Shown here piece after piece: positions 18,095 to 27,127 of a stretch of DNA of 64,000 nucleotides (position 1 is the stretch's first letter; every line of letters begins with the position of its first letter). The notes under the pieces are model-generated. The model did no database searches. It was not told where the DNA came from and saw nothing but the letters and a program-made list of their open reading frames with translations. Position numbers and translations under genes: made by a program. The DNA is taken from assembly GCA_964445985.1 (NCBI GenBank), contig CAYUMU010000024.1, positions 1 through 64,000 of the forward strand, written 5' to 3'. This stretch comes from CAYUMU01 sp964445985 (GTDB lineage: Bacteria; Planctomycetota; Planctomycetia; Pirellulales; S012-138).

Positions 18095-18493
18095 TCATAG
18101 TATCTCTCTCGTCCAAAGAAACTGACGGCGCGCTACTGACGGTGAAGGCACGCTCTCGCCTGACTGCAACACTCGCCATCCGCCAGCCAGTCCGCCAAGC
18201 ACCTGCCAGACTACCACTCGGTCGCTGAACAGGGAGTCCAAAAACGCAATCATGTCATCCACAATCTGCTGCTCTCGCTGCTCGACGGACAACGACTCAT
18301 CGTAGCAACTGAAGTGACCGTGTGTAGCCGTGAAATAAACTGTGGCCTCATCACCGTCGTCACAAATGTCCATCTGCCCCAACGCCTGACACGGACTCTG
18401 CAATGATGCGACTGGCTTCGGTGACTTATCGAACGCGAACGGCAACTCTGGAAACCGCTGCCTGAGCGCACTGAGGAGGAGGTCGCGAATCAT
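18095..18493 (-). CDS. Hypothetical protein in a gene-cassette array (cassette gene 1)
   Basis: 132 aa, starting MIRDLLLSALRQRFPELPF. A central strand-rich part (DICDDGDEATVYFTATHGHF) leads to a helix, then DRVVVWQVLGGLAGGWRVL. No export or membrane signal. I do not recognise the family. The ATG is 1 nt after 'gttaggc' (minus strand, 18501-18495), a canonical R' box, and the stop is 8 nt before the next attC-like site. It is first in transcription order of the three. Confidence 0.6.
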   Translation of the reverse strand: MIRDLLLSALRQRFPELPFAFDKSPKPVASLQSPCQALGQMDICDDGDEATVYFTATHGHFSCYDESLSVEQREQQIVDDMIAFLDSLFSDRVVVWQVLGGLAGGWRVLQSGESVPSPSVARRQFLWTREIL

Positions 18494-18494
18494 G

Positions 18495-18545
18495 GCCTAA
18501 CTACTGTTTATTCGGAAAAGTTCTGAATAACGTGCGCACGTTATC
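18495..18545 (-). repeat. R'-type box and adjacent palindrome upstream of the cassette array
   Basis: 'gttaggc' (18501-18495 on the minus strand) directly precedes cassette gene 1. Just upstream, about 18511-18543 is a palindrome (arm 'ataacgtgc', mirrored, extended by 'ttctg'/'cagaa'). I cannot find a matching R'' box, so this may be a damaged attC or the insertion-point side of an attI site. Confidence 0.4.
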
Positions 18546-18694
18546 CAGAACCCAATCTGCCCAACATGCGCAGGACCGCGGACCCCACGTCCGCCCTGGT
18601 TCAGCACGTAGTATATAGCATCGTCGTCTGAACATCGCCCGCTTCCGGATATCCGGCGGGGTGGCACTTACCGCGGCCATGCCATCCCGATTAC

Positions 18695-18722
18695 GAGTGC
18701 CCAAAAATGGCCAGTGCCACCC
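18695..18722. repeat. Dispersed palindrome family D (half copy)
   Basis: 'gtgcccaaaaatggccagtg' followed by 'ccaccc' matches the right half of the 16449-16495 copy. It ends just before the stop codon of cysI. Confidence 0.6.
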
Positions 18723-18730
18723 TGCCGAAT

Positions 18731-20470
18731 CTACCCTGCAGCAGCCGTCGTCGTCGCATACTGCTCCGTCCAGCTCGTCAGGTCTTCCAAACCTTTGCGG
18801 TGGCAGAAGTCGCCGAAGGTTTCGCCTGGCGCTCGCTCGCTCTTGAAGTAGACCAGCAGCGGAACCAGGGTGGAAGAAACCTCCTCAGCAGGCACCAGGT
18901 CTTTGTAGATAAAGTTGAGCCGGTCGCCCAGTTTGCGGCCGCCGACCAGCACGGTGTACTTGCCGACCGCTTTGCCAACCAGGCCGACATCGCTGTTGTA
19001 AGGTCGAGCGCAGCCGTTGGGGCAACCGGTCATGCGAATGGTGAATTCTTCGGAAGCCAAACCGAGCCGCGCCACCTCAACTTCCAACTGGTCGATGATG
19101 CCTGGCAGGGCTCGTTCGCTTTCGGTAATCGCCAAGGCGCAGGTCGGCCAGGCCGGGCAAGCCATCGACCAGCGGCGCACATTGGAGATGTCGCCCGACA
19201 GCGGCACGCCGTGGTCGCGGAGCACCTGTTCCAACTCGCCCTGAACGCTCGGCTCCAGATCGGTGAACAGAATACTTTGGTGCGACGTGAGCCGGATGCC
19301 CGGCTGCCAGGTGTCGCAGATTTTGCGAATGGCCGTTTTCAGGCGGAAATCGCCCTCGTCTTTGATGCGGCCGTTTTCCACGTTCAGCCCGTAGAACAAC
19401 CGGCCGTCCCCCTGTTCGTGCCAGCCGAGGTGATCGTCGAAGCCGGTGACATCATCGGGATGCGGGTCGGGGATCGGCTGCCCGTAGTATTCTTCCACTT
19501 TGGCTTTGAACCACGGCACACCGCGTTCGGCCAGCAGGTACTTGAGCCGAGCCACCTTGCGATCGGAGCGATTGCCAAAGTCTTTTTGCACGCGCACGAT
19601 CGCCGTGGCGACGTCGATCACCTGGTCCGGGCGCACGAAGGCCATCCGCTTGGCAATGGCCGGAAATGTCTTTTTATTGGCGGGCGTGACGCCAAAGCTG
19701 CCCCCCACCGCCATGTTGTAACCAATGATCCGGTCATTCTCGACAATCGCGAGCAAACCGAGGTCGCTGGCGTATACGTCGGCGCAATTGTCGCTGGGGA
19801 GCGCGATGGCGATCTTGAATTTGCGGGGCAGGTAATTCGTGCCGTAGATCGGCTCGATCACCTGGCCTTCTTCTCCGCCGCCGGCCAGGGTTTGCTCGCC
19901 CGACTCGGGGTCGGTGAGCCAAAGCTCGTGGTAAGCCCTGGTCCGTGGGGCGAAGTGAGCCGCAAAATCGCGAGCTAGTGTCTGCATTTGCGTGTACACT
20001 GGGTCGTTGGGATGCGGCGCCGGGCAGCACATCACGTTGCGATTCACGTCGCCGCAGGCGCCCAGCGTGCTGAGCTGAACATCGTTGATGCGGCGGATCG
20101 CCTGCTTGAGGTTGCTCTTAATCACGCCGTGCAATTGGAGGCCCTGCCGGGTGGTGATTCGCAGCGTGGAGTTGCCGATTTCGTCGCCCAGATCGAGCTC
20201 CGCAAGTAGCTGGCTGCTGGTCAGCCTTCCCCCAGGGATCTTGCTCCGCACCATAAAGATGATTTCGCGGGCCGACTTCGCGCCCTCGCGGGCCGTGCGG
20301 TTATCCCGATCGTCTTGCTGATAAGTGCCATGGAACTTGAGCAACTGGGTCGTTGGCTTGGGGAACTCGTCTTTGCCGTCGATCAGCTCCGCCGCGATAT
20401 TGCCGCGGAGATAGTTGCTTTGTCCTTTAATGCCTTCCACGGAGCTGAGTTTGGGAGAGTCGCTGGACAT
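18731..20470 (-). CDS. cysI: Assimilatory sulfite reductase, hemoprotein subunit
   Basis: Reduces sulfite to sulfide with siroheme and a [4Fe-4S] cluster, in the cytoplasm. 579 aa, full length for CysI. N-terminal SNYLRGNIAAEL and FHGTYQQDDRDNR match the CysI start, RITTRQGLQLHG is the sulfite/nitrite-reductase block near 105, and the four cluster cysteines are in ACPAWPTC (near 435/441) and TGCPNGCARP (near 480/484). No flavoprotein CysJ gene is adjacent, so the electron donor (ferredoxin or a remote CysJ) is open. It is divergent from a LysR regulator 669 bp away, which could control it. Start ATG 20470. Confidence 0.95.
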   Translation of the reverse strand: MSSDSPKLSSVEGIKGQSNYLRGNIAAELIDGKDEFPKPTTQLLKFHGTYQQDDRDNRTAREGAKSAREIIFMVRSKIPGGRLTSSQLLAELDLGDEIGNSTLRITTRQGLQLHGVIKSNLKQAIRRINDVQLSTLGACGDVNRNVMCCPAPHPNDPVYTQMQTLARDFAAHFAPRTRAYHELWLTDPESGEQTLAGGGEEGQVIEPIYGTNYLPRKFKIAIALPSDNCADVYASDLGLLAIVENDRIIGYNMAVGGSFGVTPANKKTFPAIAKRMAFVRPDQVIDVATAIVRVQKDFGNRSDRKVARLKYLLAERGVPWFKAKVEEYYGQPIPDPHPDDVTGFDDHLGWHEQGDGRLFYGLNVENGRIKDEGDFRLKTAIRKICDTWQPGIRLTSHQSILFTDLEPSVQGELEQVLRDHGVPLSGDISNVRRWSMACPAWPTCALAITESERALPGIIDQLEVEVARLGLASEEFTIRMTGCPNGCARPYNSDVGLVGKAVGKYTVLVGGRKLGDRLNFIYKDLVPAEEVSSTLVPLLVYFKSERAPGETFGDFCHRKGLEDLTSWTEQYATTTAAAG

Positions 20471-21139
20471 GCGCTTGGAAGCAGTTGGGAGGGAACGGGG
20501 CAGGGGAGGTTTGCACGACTACGTGGACGATAGCCCACCTTGCCAGAAGGAACAAGATCGAGATATCCGGCGGATCGGCCAAACGGAGGGCGGGTGAGCA
20601 CGGCAATCTCCCGAAGGGGAGTCTGGCTGTCCACGGCGATGATGAACCTCGACAGGCGGCAATGCTCGAAAGTTCACGATCTTTACCATTATTGTCGTAA
20701 TTGCCCGATCGCGTCAACCGTTGGCAAGTGGGGGACTCCGAGAAGTTGCAGAATTGGCGCGCGTGGGGCGAGGCAGCAGAGCCTTTCTTCGGAATGATTT
20801 AGCACGCTGCGACAGCATGGCGCCCCCCGCTGCACTTGCTCTGGAATTCACCCTGCCAGACGAAATAGGTAGAAGCAAGCCCGATGGAATCACGATCTCT
20901 AATGCAATTCGCGTCTGTCATGTAAATTGCTAATGACGGCGTGTCGTTCGGCCAATTGCAAACCTCTTTGGCGGAATAGTTTGCGAAACTCGGCTGCTTT
21001 TGGCGGACTGCGTGGTCACAATGGCAATTCCATTTCCTCGGGTCTTGACGGCCCAAAAAAGCGACGATAATCTCTCATGTTCGCCCCCAATAGTACGCAT
21101 GCGCTGTATTAGCGCTTCTAAATATGTCGCACCCCGCCC
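20471..21139. other. Divergent regulatory region between cysI and the LysR gene
   Basis: 669 bp without a supported gene or tRNA. It is long for a divergent spacer. It carries the promoter candidate at 21045-21071. Confidence 0.5.
21045..21071 (+). promoter_or_regulatory. Candidate sigma-70-type promoter for the LysR-gltB unit
   Basis: 'ttgacg' (21045-21050) and 'gataat' (21066-21071), each one base from consensus, are 15 bp apart, shorter than the ideal 17. It lies about 70 nt before the LysR start. Inference from sequence only. Confidence 0.35.
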
Positions 21140-22294
21140 ATGCACTTGAAGTCACTGCGAGTTTTCTGCGATGTGGTTCGCCGCAAGAGCTTTTCTCGGG
21201 CGGCGGGCGAAAACGCCATCAGCCAATCCGCTGCCAGTCAAATGGTGCAGCACCTGGAAGAGCGGTTGGGGGTCAAGCTGATTGATCGATCGAAGCGGCC
21301 GTTTGTACTTACCCCCGAGGGGGAAGTGTACTACGACGGCTGCAGGGCGTTGATGGAACGTTACGGAGCCCTGGAGGAGCGGGTCCGGAGTCTGCATCAG
21401 GAGGTGGATGGCCGCGTTACGGTCGCTTCGATTTATTCGATCGGCCTGCACAGTATGAATCAAACCATTCAACAATTTCTCGGTCGCTTTCCTCGGGCTA
21501 ACGTCCGCTTGGAGTACTACCACCCCGACCGCGTCTACGAAAACGTGGAGCAAGACGTCGCCGATATCGGCCTGGTGAGCTACCCCCGCGCTTCGCGCAC
21601 CATCGACGCCATCACCTGGCGCGAAGAACCCATGGTGCTGGTCTGCGCCACCGGCCATGCCCTGGCCGGCCGAACATCGGTCGAATTGAGCGAACTGCAC
21701 GGCCTGCGGATGGTGACCTTCGACCGCGGCCTGACCATTCGCCGCGAGGTCGACCGGGTGCTCCATCAGCATCGGGTCGAGGTGCAGGTGGTCATGGAGT
21801 TCGATAATATCGAAACCATCAAGAGGGCCATCGAAATCGATGCCGGCGTGGGCCTGTTGCCGCTACCCACGGTGCGTAACGAAGCCAAGGCCGGAACATT
21901 GCACGTGGCGGAGTTGACCGGTTATCCTTTGGTGCGGCCCATTGGGATCATTCACCGCCGCGGCAAGGATTTGAGCCAATCCGCGGTGCGCTTCATCGAT
22001 CTGCTGCGCGAATCATCCGCGAGCGAAGATTCCTCCCCCCGACGCGCCGCTGCTTGTGACCGAGCAGACGAACAGGCTTTCCCGCTCAACGACTTGCACG
22101 ATGACGACGCGCACGACCACAACGCGCAGGGCGCCAACTTGCACGACGCCGAGTCTCTCGACGTCGGCGAGCTCGCCAGCCCACTCGATAGTCACTTAGA
22201 ACACGACGAACACAGCGGCAACGGCTCAGCACTTCTCAAGTCTCCCGACGAACTGCTGCACTCGCGGCAGTCGTCGAAACAGGTCCCGAGGTAA
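21140..22294 (+). CDS. LysR-family transcriptional regulator with a His/Asp-rich C-terminal tail
   Basis: 384 aa. A winged helix-turn-helix at residues 1-60 (MHLKSLRVFCDVVRRKSFS, AISQSAASQMVQHLEERL) and a LysR substrate-binding domain to about 290 (HSMNQTIQQFLGRFPRANV, AIEIDAGVGLLPLPTVRNE). LysR proteins are usually 290-330 aa; here about 95 extra residues follow, rich in His and Asp (LNDLHDDDAHDHNAQG), with no predicted domain. The stop is 3 nt before the gltB start, so it is cotranscribed with gltB, and cysI is divergent upstream. A role in nitrogen or sulfur assimilation is inferred from this position. Confidence 0.88.
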   Translation: MHLKSLRVFCDVVRRKSFSRAAGENAISQSAASQMVQHLEERLGVKLIDRSKRPFVLTPEGEVYYDGCRALMERYGALEERVRSLHQEVDGRVTVASIYSIGLHSMNQTIQQFLGRFPRANVRLEYYHPDRVYENVEQDVADIGLVSYPRASRTIDAITWREEPMVLVCATGHALAGRTSVELSELHGLRMVTFDRGLTIRREVDRVLHQHRVEVQVVMEFDNIETIKRAIEIDAGVGLLPLPTVRNEAKAGTLHVAELTGYPLVRPIGIIHRRGKDLSQSAVRFIDLLRESSASEDSSPRRAAACDRADEQAFPLNDLHDDDAHDHNAQGANLHDAESLDVGELASPLDSHLEHDEHSGNGSALLKSPDELLHSRQSSKQVPR

Positions 22295-22297
22295 TCC

Positions 22298-25200
22298 ATG
22301 GCCAATAACAACGCTCAAGAGCAAGTGTCTGCGCGCATCGTGCCGAGCCCCATCGTCGGAGGACTTCCGGCTCCCCAAGGCTTGTACCATCCCCAATACG
22401 AACACGATTCGTGCGGCGTGGGATTCGTGGCCCAGGTAAAGGGCGTGCGCAGCCATGAGATCATTCTCGAGGCCGACGAAGTCCTGCGCAACATGACCCA
22501 CCGCGGCGCCTGCGGCTGCGAACCCAATACGGGCGACGGCGCCGGCATTCTCACGGCCCTGCCCCATGAGTTCCTGGCCAAGGTGGCCAAGCGCGACCTG
22601 AACGTGGAACTCCCCGAGCCCGGCCAGTTTGCCGCCGGCCTGGTGTTTTTGCCGCGCGACCGCGGCGAGCGGCAGCGCTGCCAACGGCTGATGGAAGAAC
22701 TAATCTCCCAGCAAGGACAACAGTTCCTCGGCTGGCGCCGCGTGCCCACCAGTGCCGACGCCGCCGATATCGGCCCCTCCGCCCGCGCTACCGAACCGGT
22801 CATCGAGCAACTGTTCATCGCCGCCGCCGAAGGCCTCTCCTCCGACGACTTCGAGCGTCAGCTGTTCCTGATCCGCAAACAGGCCAGCAGCCGGCTGCGG
22901 AACGATGCTTCGATGCTCGAAGCCAAAATGTTCTATGTCTGTAGCCTTTCGACCAAGGTCATCGTCTACAAGGGCCAACTCACGCCCGCCCAGGTCATGC
23001 CCTACTTTCCCGACCTGGCCGACGAAGATTTCACCAGCCACCTGGCGATGGTCCACTCGCGGTTCAGCACCAACACGTTCCCCTCGTGGGATCGCGCTCA
23101 GCCCAACCGCTTCATGAGCCACAACGGCGAGATCAACACCCTCCGCGGCAACGCCAACTGGATGGCTGCCCGCCAGGGCAACGCCGCCAGCCCTCTCTTT
23201 GGCGACGAGATCAGCAAGCTGTTCCCCGTCGTCGAGCCCGACTGCTCCGACTCAGGCACCTTCGACAACGTGCTCGAGTTCTTGCTCATGTCGGGCCGCA
23301 CGCTGCAAGAAGCCGTGATGATGATGGTCCCCGAGGCCTGGCAGCAACACGAGAGCATGTCCGAACACAAGCGGGCGTTCTACGAATACCACTCGTGCTT
23401 GATGGAACCCTGGGACGGCCCGGCCTCCATTGTGTTTACCGACGGCCACTATATTGGCGCGGTGCTCGACCGCAACGGTCTTCGCCCCAGCCGGTACTAC
23501 CTGACGCACGATGACAAGGTCATCATGGCCTCCGAGGTGGGCGTGCTGCCCATCGATCCCAAACGCGTCAAAGAAAAGGGCCGCCTGCAACCCGGCCGCA
23601 TGTTCCTGGTCGATTTCGAACAGGGCCGGCTGATTCCCGATCACGAGCTCAAAGAGCGGTTCTCCAAAGAACGCCCCTACGGCCAGTGGCTGCGCGAGCA
23701 GCGGATCGAGCTCGACGAAATCACCACCCACGACGACAAAGCCCACGGCTTTGAGCCGCACTCGCTGCTGGCCCGCATGCAGGCATTCGGTTTCACCATC
23801 GAAACCATGCAGTTCATGCTGCTCCCCATGATTCGCGAAGCCCGCGATCCCGTGGGCTCGATGGGCAACGACTCCGCCCTGGCCTGTTTGTCTGACCAGC
23901 CGCGGATGTTGTACGACTACTTCAAGCAGCTCTTCGCGCAGGTGACCAACCCGGCCATCGATTCGATCCGGGAAGAAATCATCATGTCGCTGGAGTGCTA
24001 CCTGGGTCCCGAGCAAAATCTGCTCGATACCACGCCCGAGCATTGCCATCGCCTGCTGGTGCCGCACCCCATTCTCTCCAACGAGCAATTGGCGGCCCTC
24101 AGCCATTTGAATTATCGTGGTTGGAAGAGCCGCGCCATCGATATCACCTGGCCCAAGGCCGAAGGCGAAGCCGGCATGACCGCCGCCATCGCCCGCATTT
24201 GCCGCGAAGCCGAGGCCGCCATCGACGAAGGCTTTAGCCTCGTGGTTCTCACCGACCGTGCCATCGGCCCCGATCGCGTGCCGCTCAGCTCGCTCATGGC
24301 CGTGGGCGCCGTGCACCATCACCTGGTGCGAGCCGCCAAACGCACCCAACTTGGCATCGTGCTCGAAACCGGCGAGGCCCGCGAGGTTCACCACCACTGC
24401 CTGCTGGTGGGCTACGGCGCCGACGCCATCAATCCGTACCTGGCGTTCGAGTCGCTTTGGCAAGCCCGCCGCGATGGCCTCCTCGACGCCACCCGCTTCC
24501 CCGACGACGACAAGATCGTCCTCTCGTATCGCAAAGCGGTCGCCAAAGGCATGCTCAAAGTGATGGCCAAGATGGGCATCTCCACGCTGCAAAGCTACAA
24601 GGGCGCCCAAATCTTTGAAGCCGTGGGCTTGCACGAAGACGTCATCGAACTCTGCTTCACCGGCACCGCCAGCCGCATCCAGGGCGTCAACCTCAAGGTG
24701 CTGGCTCAAGAATTGCTCCGTCGCCACGAAATCGGTTACCCCAAGCGCAAGCAGAACAGCCTGCCGGTGCTCCCCAACCCCGGCGAGTTTCACTGGAGGG
24801 CCGAAGGCGAACGGCACATGTGGGACCCCCAAGCCATCGCCGATCTGCAAGTGGCGGCCCGCGGCAACGATGAATCGGCCTACTGGCGATTCGCGGCCCA
24901 CTCCAACGCCGACGCCCGCACCCGCTGCTCCCTCAAAGGCCTGCTCAAATTCAAAACCGGCGTGCAACCGGCCATTCCGCTTGAAGAAGTCGAGCCCGCC
25001 AAAGATATCGTCAAGCGTTTCTGCACCGGCGCCATGAGCTTTGGCTCCATCTCGGCCGAAAGTCACGAAACCCTGGCCGTGGCCATGAACCGCATGGGCG
25101 GCAAAAGCAACACGGGCGAAGGTGGCGAAGATCCCGACCGCTTTGTTCCGCTGCCCAACGGCGACTCCAAGCGATCCGCCATCAAACAGGTGGCCTCTGG

Positions 25201-26914
25201 TCGGTTTGGCGTCACCATCGGCTACCTCACCAATGCCGACGAACTGCAAATCAAGATTTCGCAAGGCGCCAAGCCGGGCGAAGGCGGCGAGCTGCCGGGC
25301 AAAAAGGTCGATGAAAACATCGCCCGCATCCGCTACTCCACGCCGGGCGTCGGCCTGATTTCGCCCCCGCCTCATCACGACATCTATTCCATCGAGGATC
25401 TCGCGCAGCTCATCCACGACCTCAAAAACTCGAACCCCGAAGCCCGCATCAGCGTGAAGCTGGTTTCGGAAGTTGGCGTCGGCACCGTCGCCGCGGGCGT
25501 GGCCAAAGCGCATGCCGATCACATTCTGATCTCGGGCGACACCGGCGGCACCGGCGCGAGCCCCATCACCAGTATCAAGCACGCCGGGCTCCCTTGGGAA
25601 CTAGGCATTGCCGAAACTCACCAAACCCTGGTGATGAACGATCTCCGCAGCCGCGTCACCCTCCAGACCGACGGCCAACTCAAAACGGGCCGCGACGTGG
25701 TCATTGCCGCCTTACTGGGAGCCGAAGAATTCGGCTTCTCCACGGCCCCGCTGGTCACGCTCGGCTGCATCATGATGCGGAAGTGTCATCTCAACACCTG
25801 CCCCGTGGGCATTGCCACGCAAGACCCCGAGCTTCGCAAGAAGTTCACCGGCAAGCCCGAGCATGTGGTGAATTACCTGTTCATGGTGGCCGAAGACGCG
25901 CGGCGCGTGATGGCCGAGCTCGGCTTCCGCACCTTCGATGAAATGATCGGCCGCGCCGATTGCCTCGAAACCAACGACGCCATCCGCCACTGGAAAGCCG
26001 ATGGGCTCGATCTCACCCCCATCCTGCAACCAGCCCGCAAACCGCGGCCCGAGGTCGAGGTGCGTTGCACCATCAAGCAGGACCACGCCCTGGAATTGGC
26101 CCTCGATAATCAAATCATCGAGCTGGCCAGGCCCGCCATCGAACGCGGCGAAAAGGTCCGCATCGAACTGCCGGTCATCAATACCAACCGCACCGTTGGC
26201 ACCATGCTCAGCTACACCATCGCCAAACGGCATGGCGTGGTCTGCCTGCCCGAAGACACCATTCATATCAAACTGAATGGTTCGGCCGGTCAAAGCCTGG
26301 GTGCCTGGTTGGCCCGCGGCGTCACCATCGAGCTCGAAGGCGATGCCAACGACTATGTTGGCAAAGGCCTCAGCGGCGGACGCATCGTGATCTACCCGCC
26401 GGCCGAAAGCACCTTCAAGGCCGAAGACAACATCATCGTGGGCAATGTGCTCCTCTACGGCGCAACCAGCGGCCAGGCCTACATCCGCGGCCGGGCCGCC
26501 GAACGCTTTGCCGTGCGAAACTCAGGCGCCCACACCGTGATCGAAGGTATCGGCGACCATGGCTGCGAATACATGACCGGCGGCCGCGTCGTCGTCCTCG
26601 GTCCCACCGGCCGCAACTTCGCCGCCGGCATGAGCGGCGGCGTCGCCTACATCTGGGATCCCGAAAACCGCTTCCTCGAAAACTGCAACCTCGGCATGGT
26701 CGAGCTGGAACGAATGGACCAGCCAGAAGATATCGACGAACTGCGGCAACTGGTCGCCGAACATGCCCGCTTCACCAACTCGGCGGTGGCCATCGACCTG
26801 CTGGAAGACTGGGACACGGCCATCTCTCAATTCGTCAAAGTCATGCCCACCGACTACAAGCGAGTGCTGGAAGAACGCAAGAAAAAGATTCAAGAAACCG
26901 TGATGGGCGGTTAG
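22298..26914 (+). CDS. gltB: Glutamate synthase large (alpha) subunit
   Basis: Makes glutamate from glutamine and 2-oxoglutarate with NADPH electrons supplied through GltD. 1538 aa, normal length. A short propeptide precedes the nucleophile Cys39 of the class II amidotransferase (HDSCGVGFVAQ). The central and FMN-binding domains follow (GAMSFGSISAESHETLA near 910; KISQGAKPGEGGELPG near 990), then the 3Fe-4S cysteines in CIMMRKCHLNTCPVG near 1160 and the C-terminal beta-helix domain with repeated GGR(I/V)V motifs. It is 3 nt after the LysR gene. gltD is about 1 kb downstream, separated by a Uma2 gene. Confidence 0.98.
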   Translation: MANNNAQEQVSARIVPSPIVGGLPAPQGLYHPQYEHDSCGVGFVAQVKGVRSHEIILEADEVLRNMTHRGACGCEPNTGDGAGILTALPHEFLAKVAKRDLNVELPEPGQFAAGLVFLPRDRGERQRCQRLMEELISQQGQQFLGWRRVPTSADAADIGPSARATEPVIEQLFIAAAEGLSSDDFERQLFLIRKQASSRLRNDASMLEAKMFYVCSLSTKVIVYKGQLTPAQVMPYFPDLADEDFTSHLAMVHSRFSTNTFPSWDRAQPNRFMSHNGEINTLRGNANWMAARQGNAASPLFGDEISKLFPVVEPDCSDSGTFDNVLEFLLMSGRTLQEAVMMMVPEAWQQHESMSEHKRAFYEYHSCLMEPWDGPASIVFTDGHYIGAVLDRNGLRPSRYYLTHDDKVIMASEVGVLPIDPKRVKEKGRLQPGRMFLVDFEQGRLIPDHELKERFSKERPYGQWLREQRIELDEITTHDDKAHGFEPHSLLARMQAFGFTIETMQFMLLPMIREARDPVGSMGNDSALACLSDQPRMLYDYFKQLFAQVTNPAIDSIREEIIMSLECYLGPEQNLLDTTPEHCHRLLVPHPILSNEQLAALSHLNYRGWKSRAIDITWPKAEGEAGMTAAIARICREAEAAIDEGFSLVVLTDRAIGPDRVPLSSLMAVGAVHHHLVRAAKRTQLGIVLETGEAREVHHHCLLVGYGADAINPYLAFESLWQARRDGLLDATRFPDDDKIVLSYRKAVAKGMLKVMAKMGISTLQSYKGAQIFEAVGLHEDVIELCFTGTASRIQGVNLKVLAQELLRRHEIGYPKRKQNSLPVLPNPGEFHWRAEGERHMWDPQAIADLQVAARGNDESAYWRFAAHSNADARTRCSLKGLLKFKTGVQPAIPLEEVEPAKDIVKRFCTGAMSFGSISAESHETLAVAMNRMGGKSNTGEGGEDPDRFVPLPNGDSKRSAIKQVASGRFGVTIGYLTNADELQIKISQGAKPGEGGELPGKKVDENIARIRYSTPGVGLISPPPHHDIYSIEDLAQLIHDLKNSNPEARISVKLVSEVGVGTVAAGVAKAHADHILISGDTGGTGASPITSIKHAGLPWELGIAETHQTLVMNDLRSRVTLQTDGQLKTGRDVVIAALLGAEEFGFSTAPLVTLGCIMMRKCHLNTCPVGIATQDPELRKKFTGKPEHVVNYLFMVAEDARRVMAELGFRTFDEMIGRADCLETNDAIRHWKADGLDLTPILQPARKPRPEVEVRCTIKQDHALELALDNQIIELARPAIERGEKVRIELPVINTNRTVGTMLSYTIAKRHGVVCLPEDTIHIKLNGSAGQSLGAWLARGVTIELEGDANDYVGKGLSGGRIVIYPPAESTFKAEDNIIVGNVLLYGATSGQAYIRGRAAERFAVRNSGAHTVIEGIGDHGCEYMTGGRVVVLGPTGRNFAAGMSGGVAYIWDPENRFLENCNLGMVELERMDQPEDIDELRQLVAEHARFTNSAVAIDLLEDWDTAISQFVKVMPTDYKRVLEERKKKIQETVMGG

Positions 26915-26940
26915 TGCCTTAAGTGGGCGATCGACCATTC

Positions 26941-26964
26941 TCCCTCCCCCTCGACGGGGGAGGG
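26941..26964 (+). terminator. Strong GC hairpin after gltB
   Basis: The 9-bp stem 'ccctccccc'/'gggggaggg' (26942-26950 with 26956-26964), loop 'tcgac', lies 28 nt after gltB. There is no T tract, so it may attenuate or stabilise the transcript rather than terminate it. Confidence 0.35.
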
Positions 26965-27019
26965 CAGGGTGGGGGTGCCGCGGCGGTAACGATCCCACTA
27001 ATAGAAATCGGCCTGGCCC

Positions 27020-27046
27020 GTCATTCCCGCGCATGCGGGAATCCAG
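27020..27046 (+). repeat. Dispersed palindrome family A, copy upstream of the Uma2 gene
   Basis: Core arms 'tcattcccgcg' and 'cgcgggaatccag' around 'cat'. The right flank ('agcagcggatatgacacc') matches the flank of the copy after the Uma2 gene ('tgcagcgaatacaactcc'). Same orientation as that copy, 731 bp apart. Confidence 0.8.
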
Positions 27047-27127
27047 AAGCAGCGGATATGACACCCTCACCAACTACGGCTCGAACAACCATCCTGCGAA
27101 CTCAAACCATGGAAAGGAGAGAAACCC

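Noticed and set aside
20471..21139. tRNA or riboswitch in the long cysI-LysR spacer
   Set aside because: No cloverleaf, no T-loop 'ggttcga' context and no recognisable aptamer core were found by eye.
23252..25582. 776-codon open frame antisense to gltB
   Set aside because: It is the mirror of a strongly biased high-GC gene; its residues show no family, and gltB is unmistakable.
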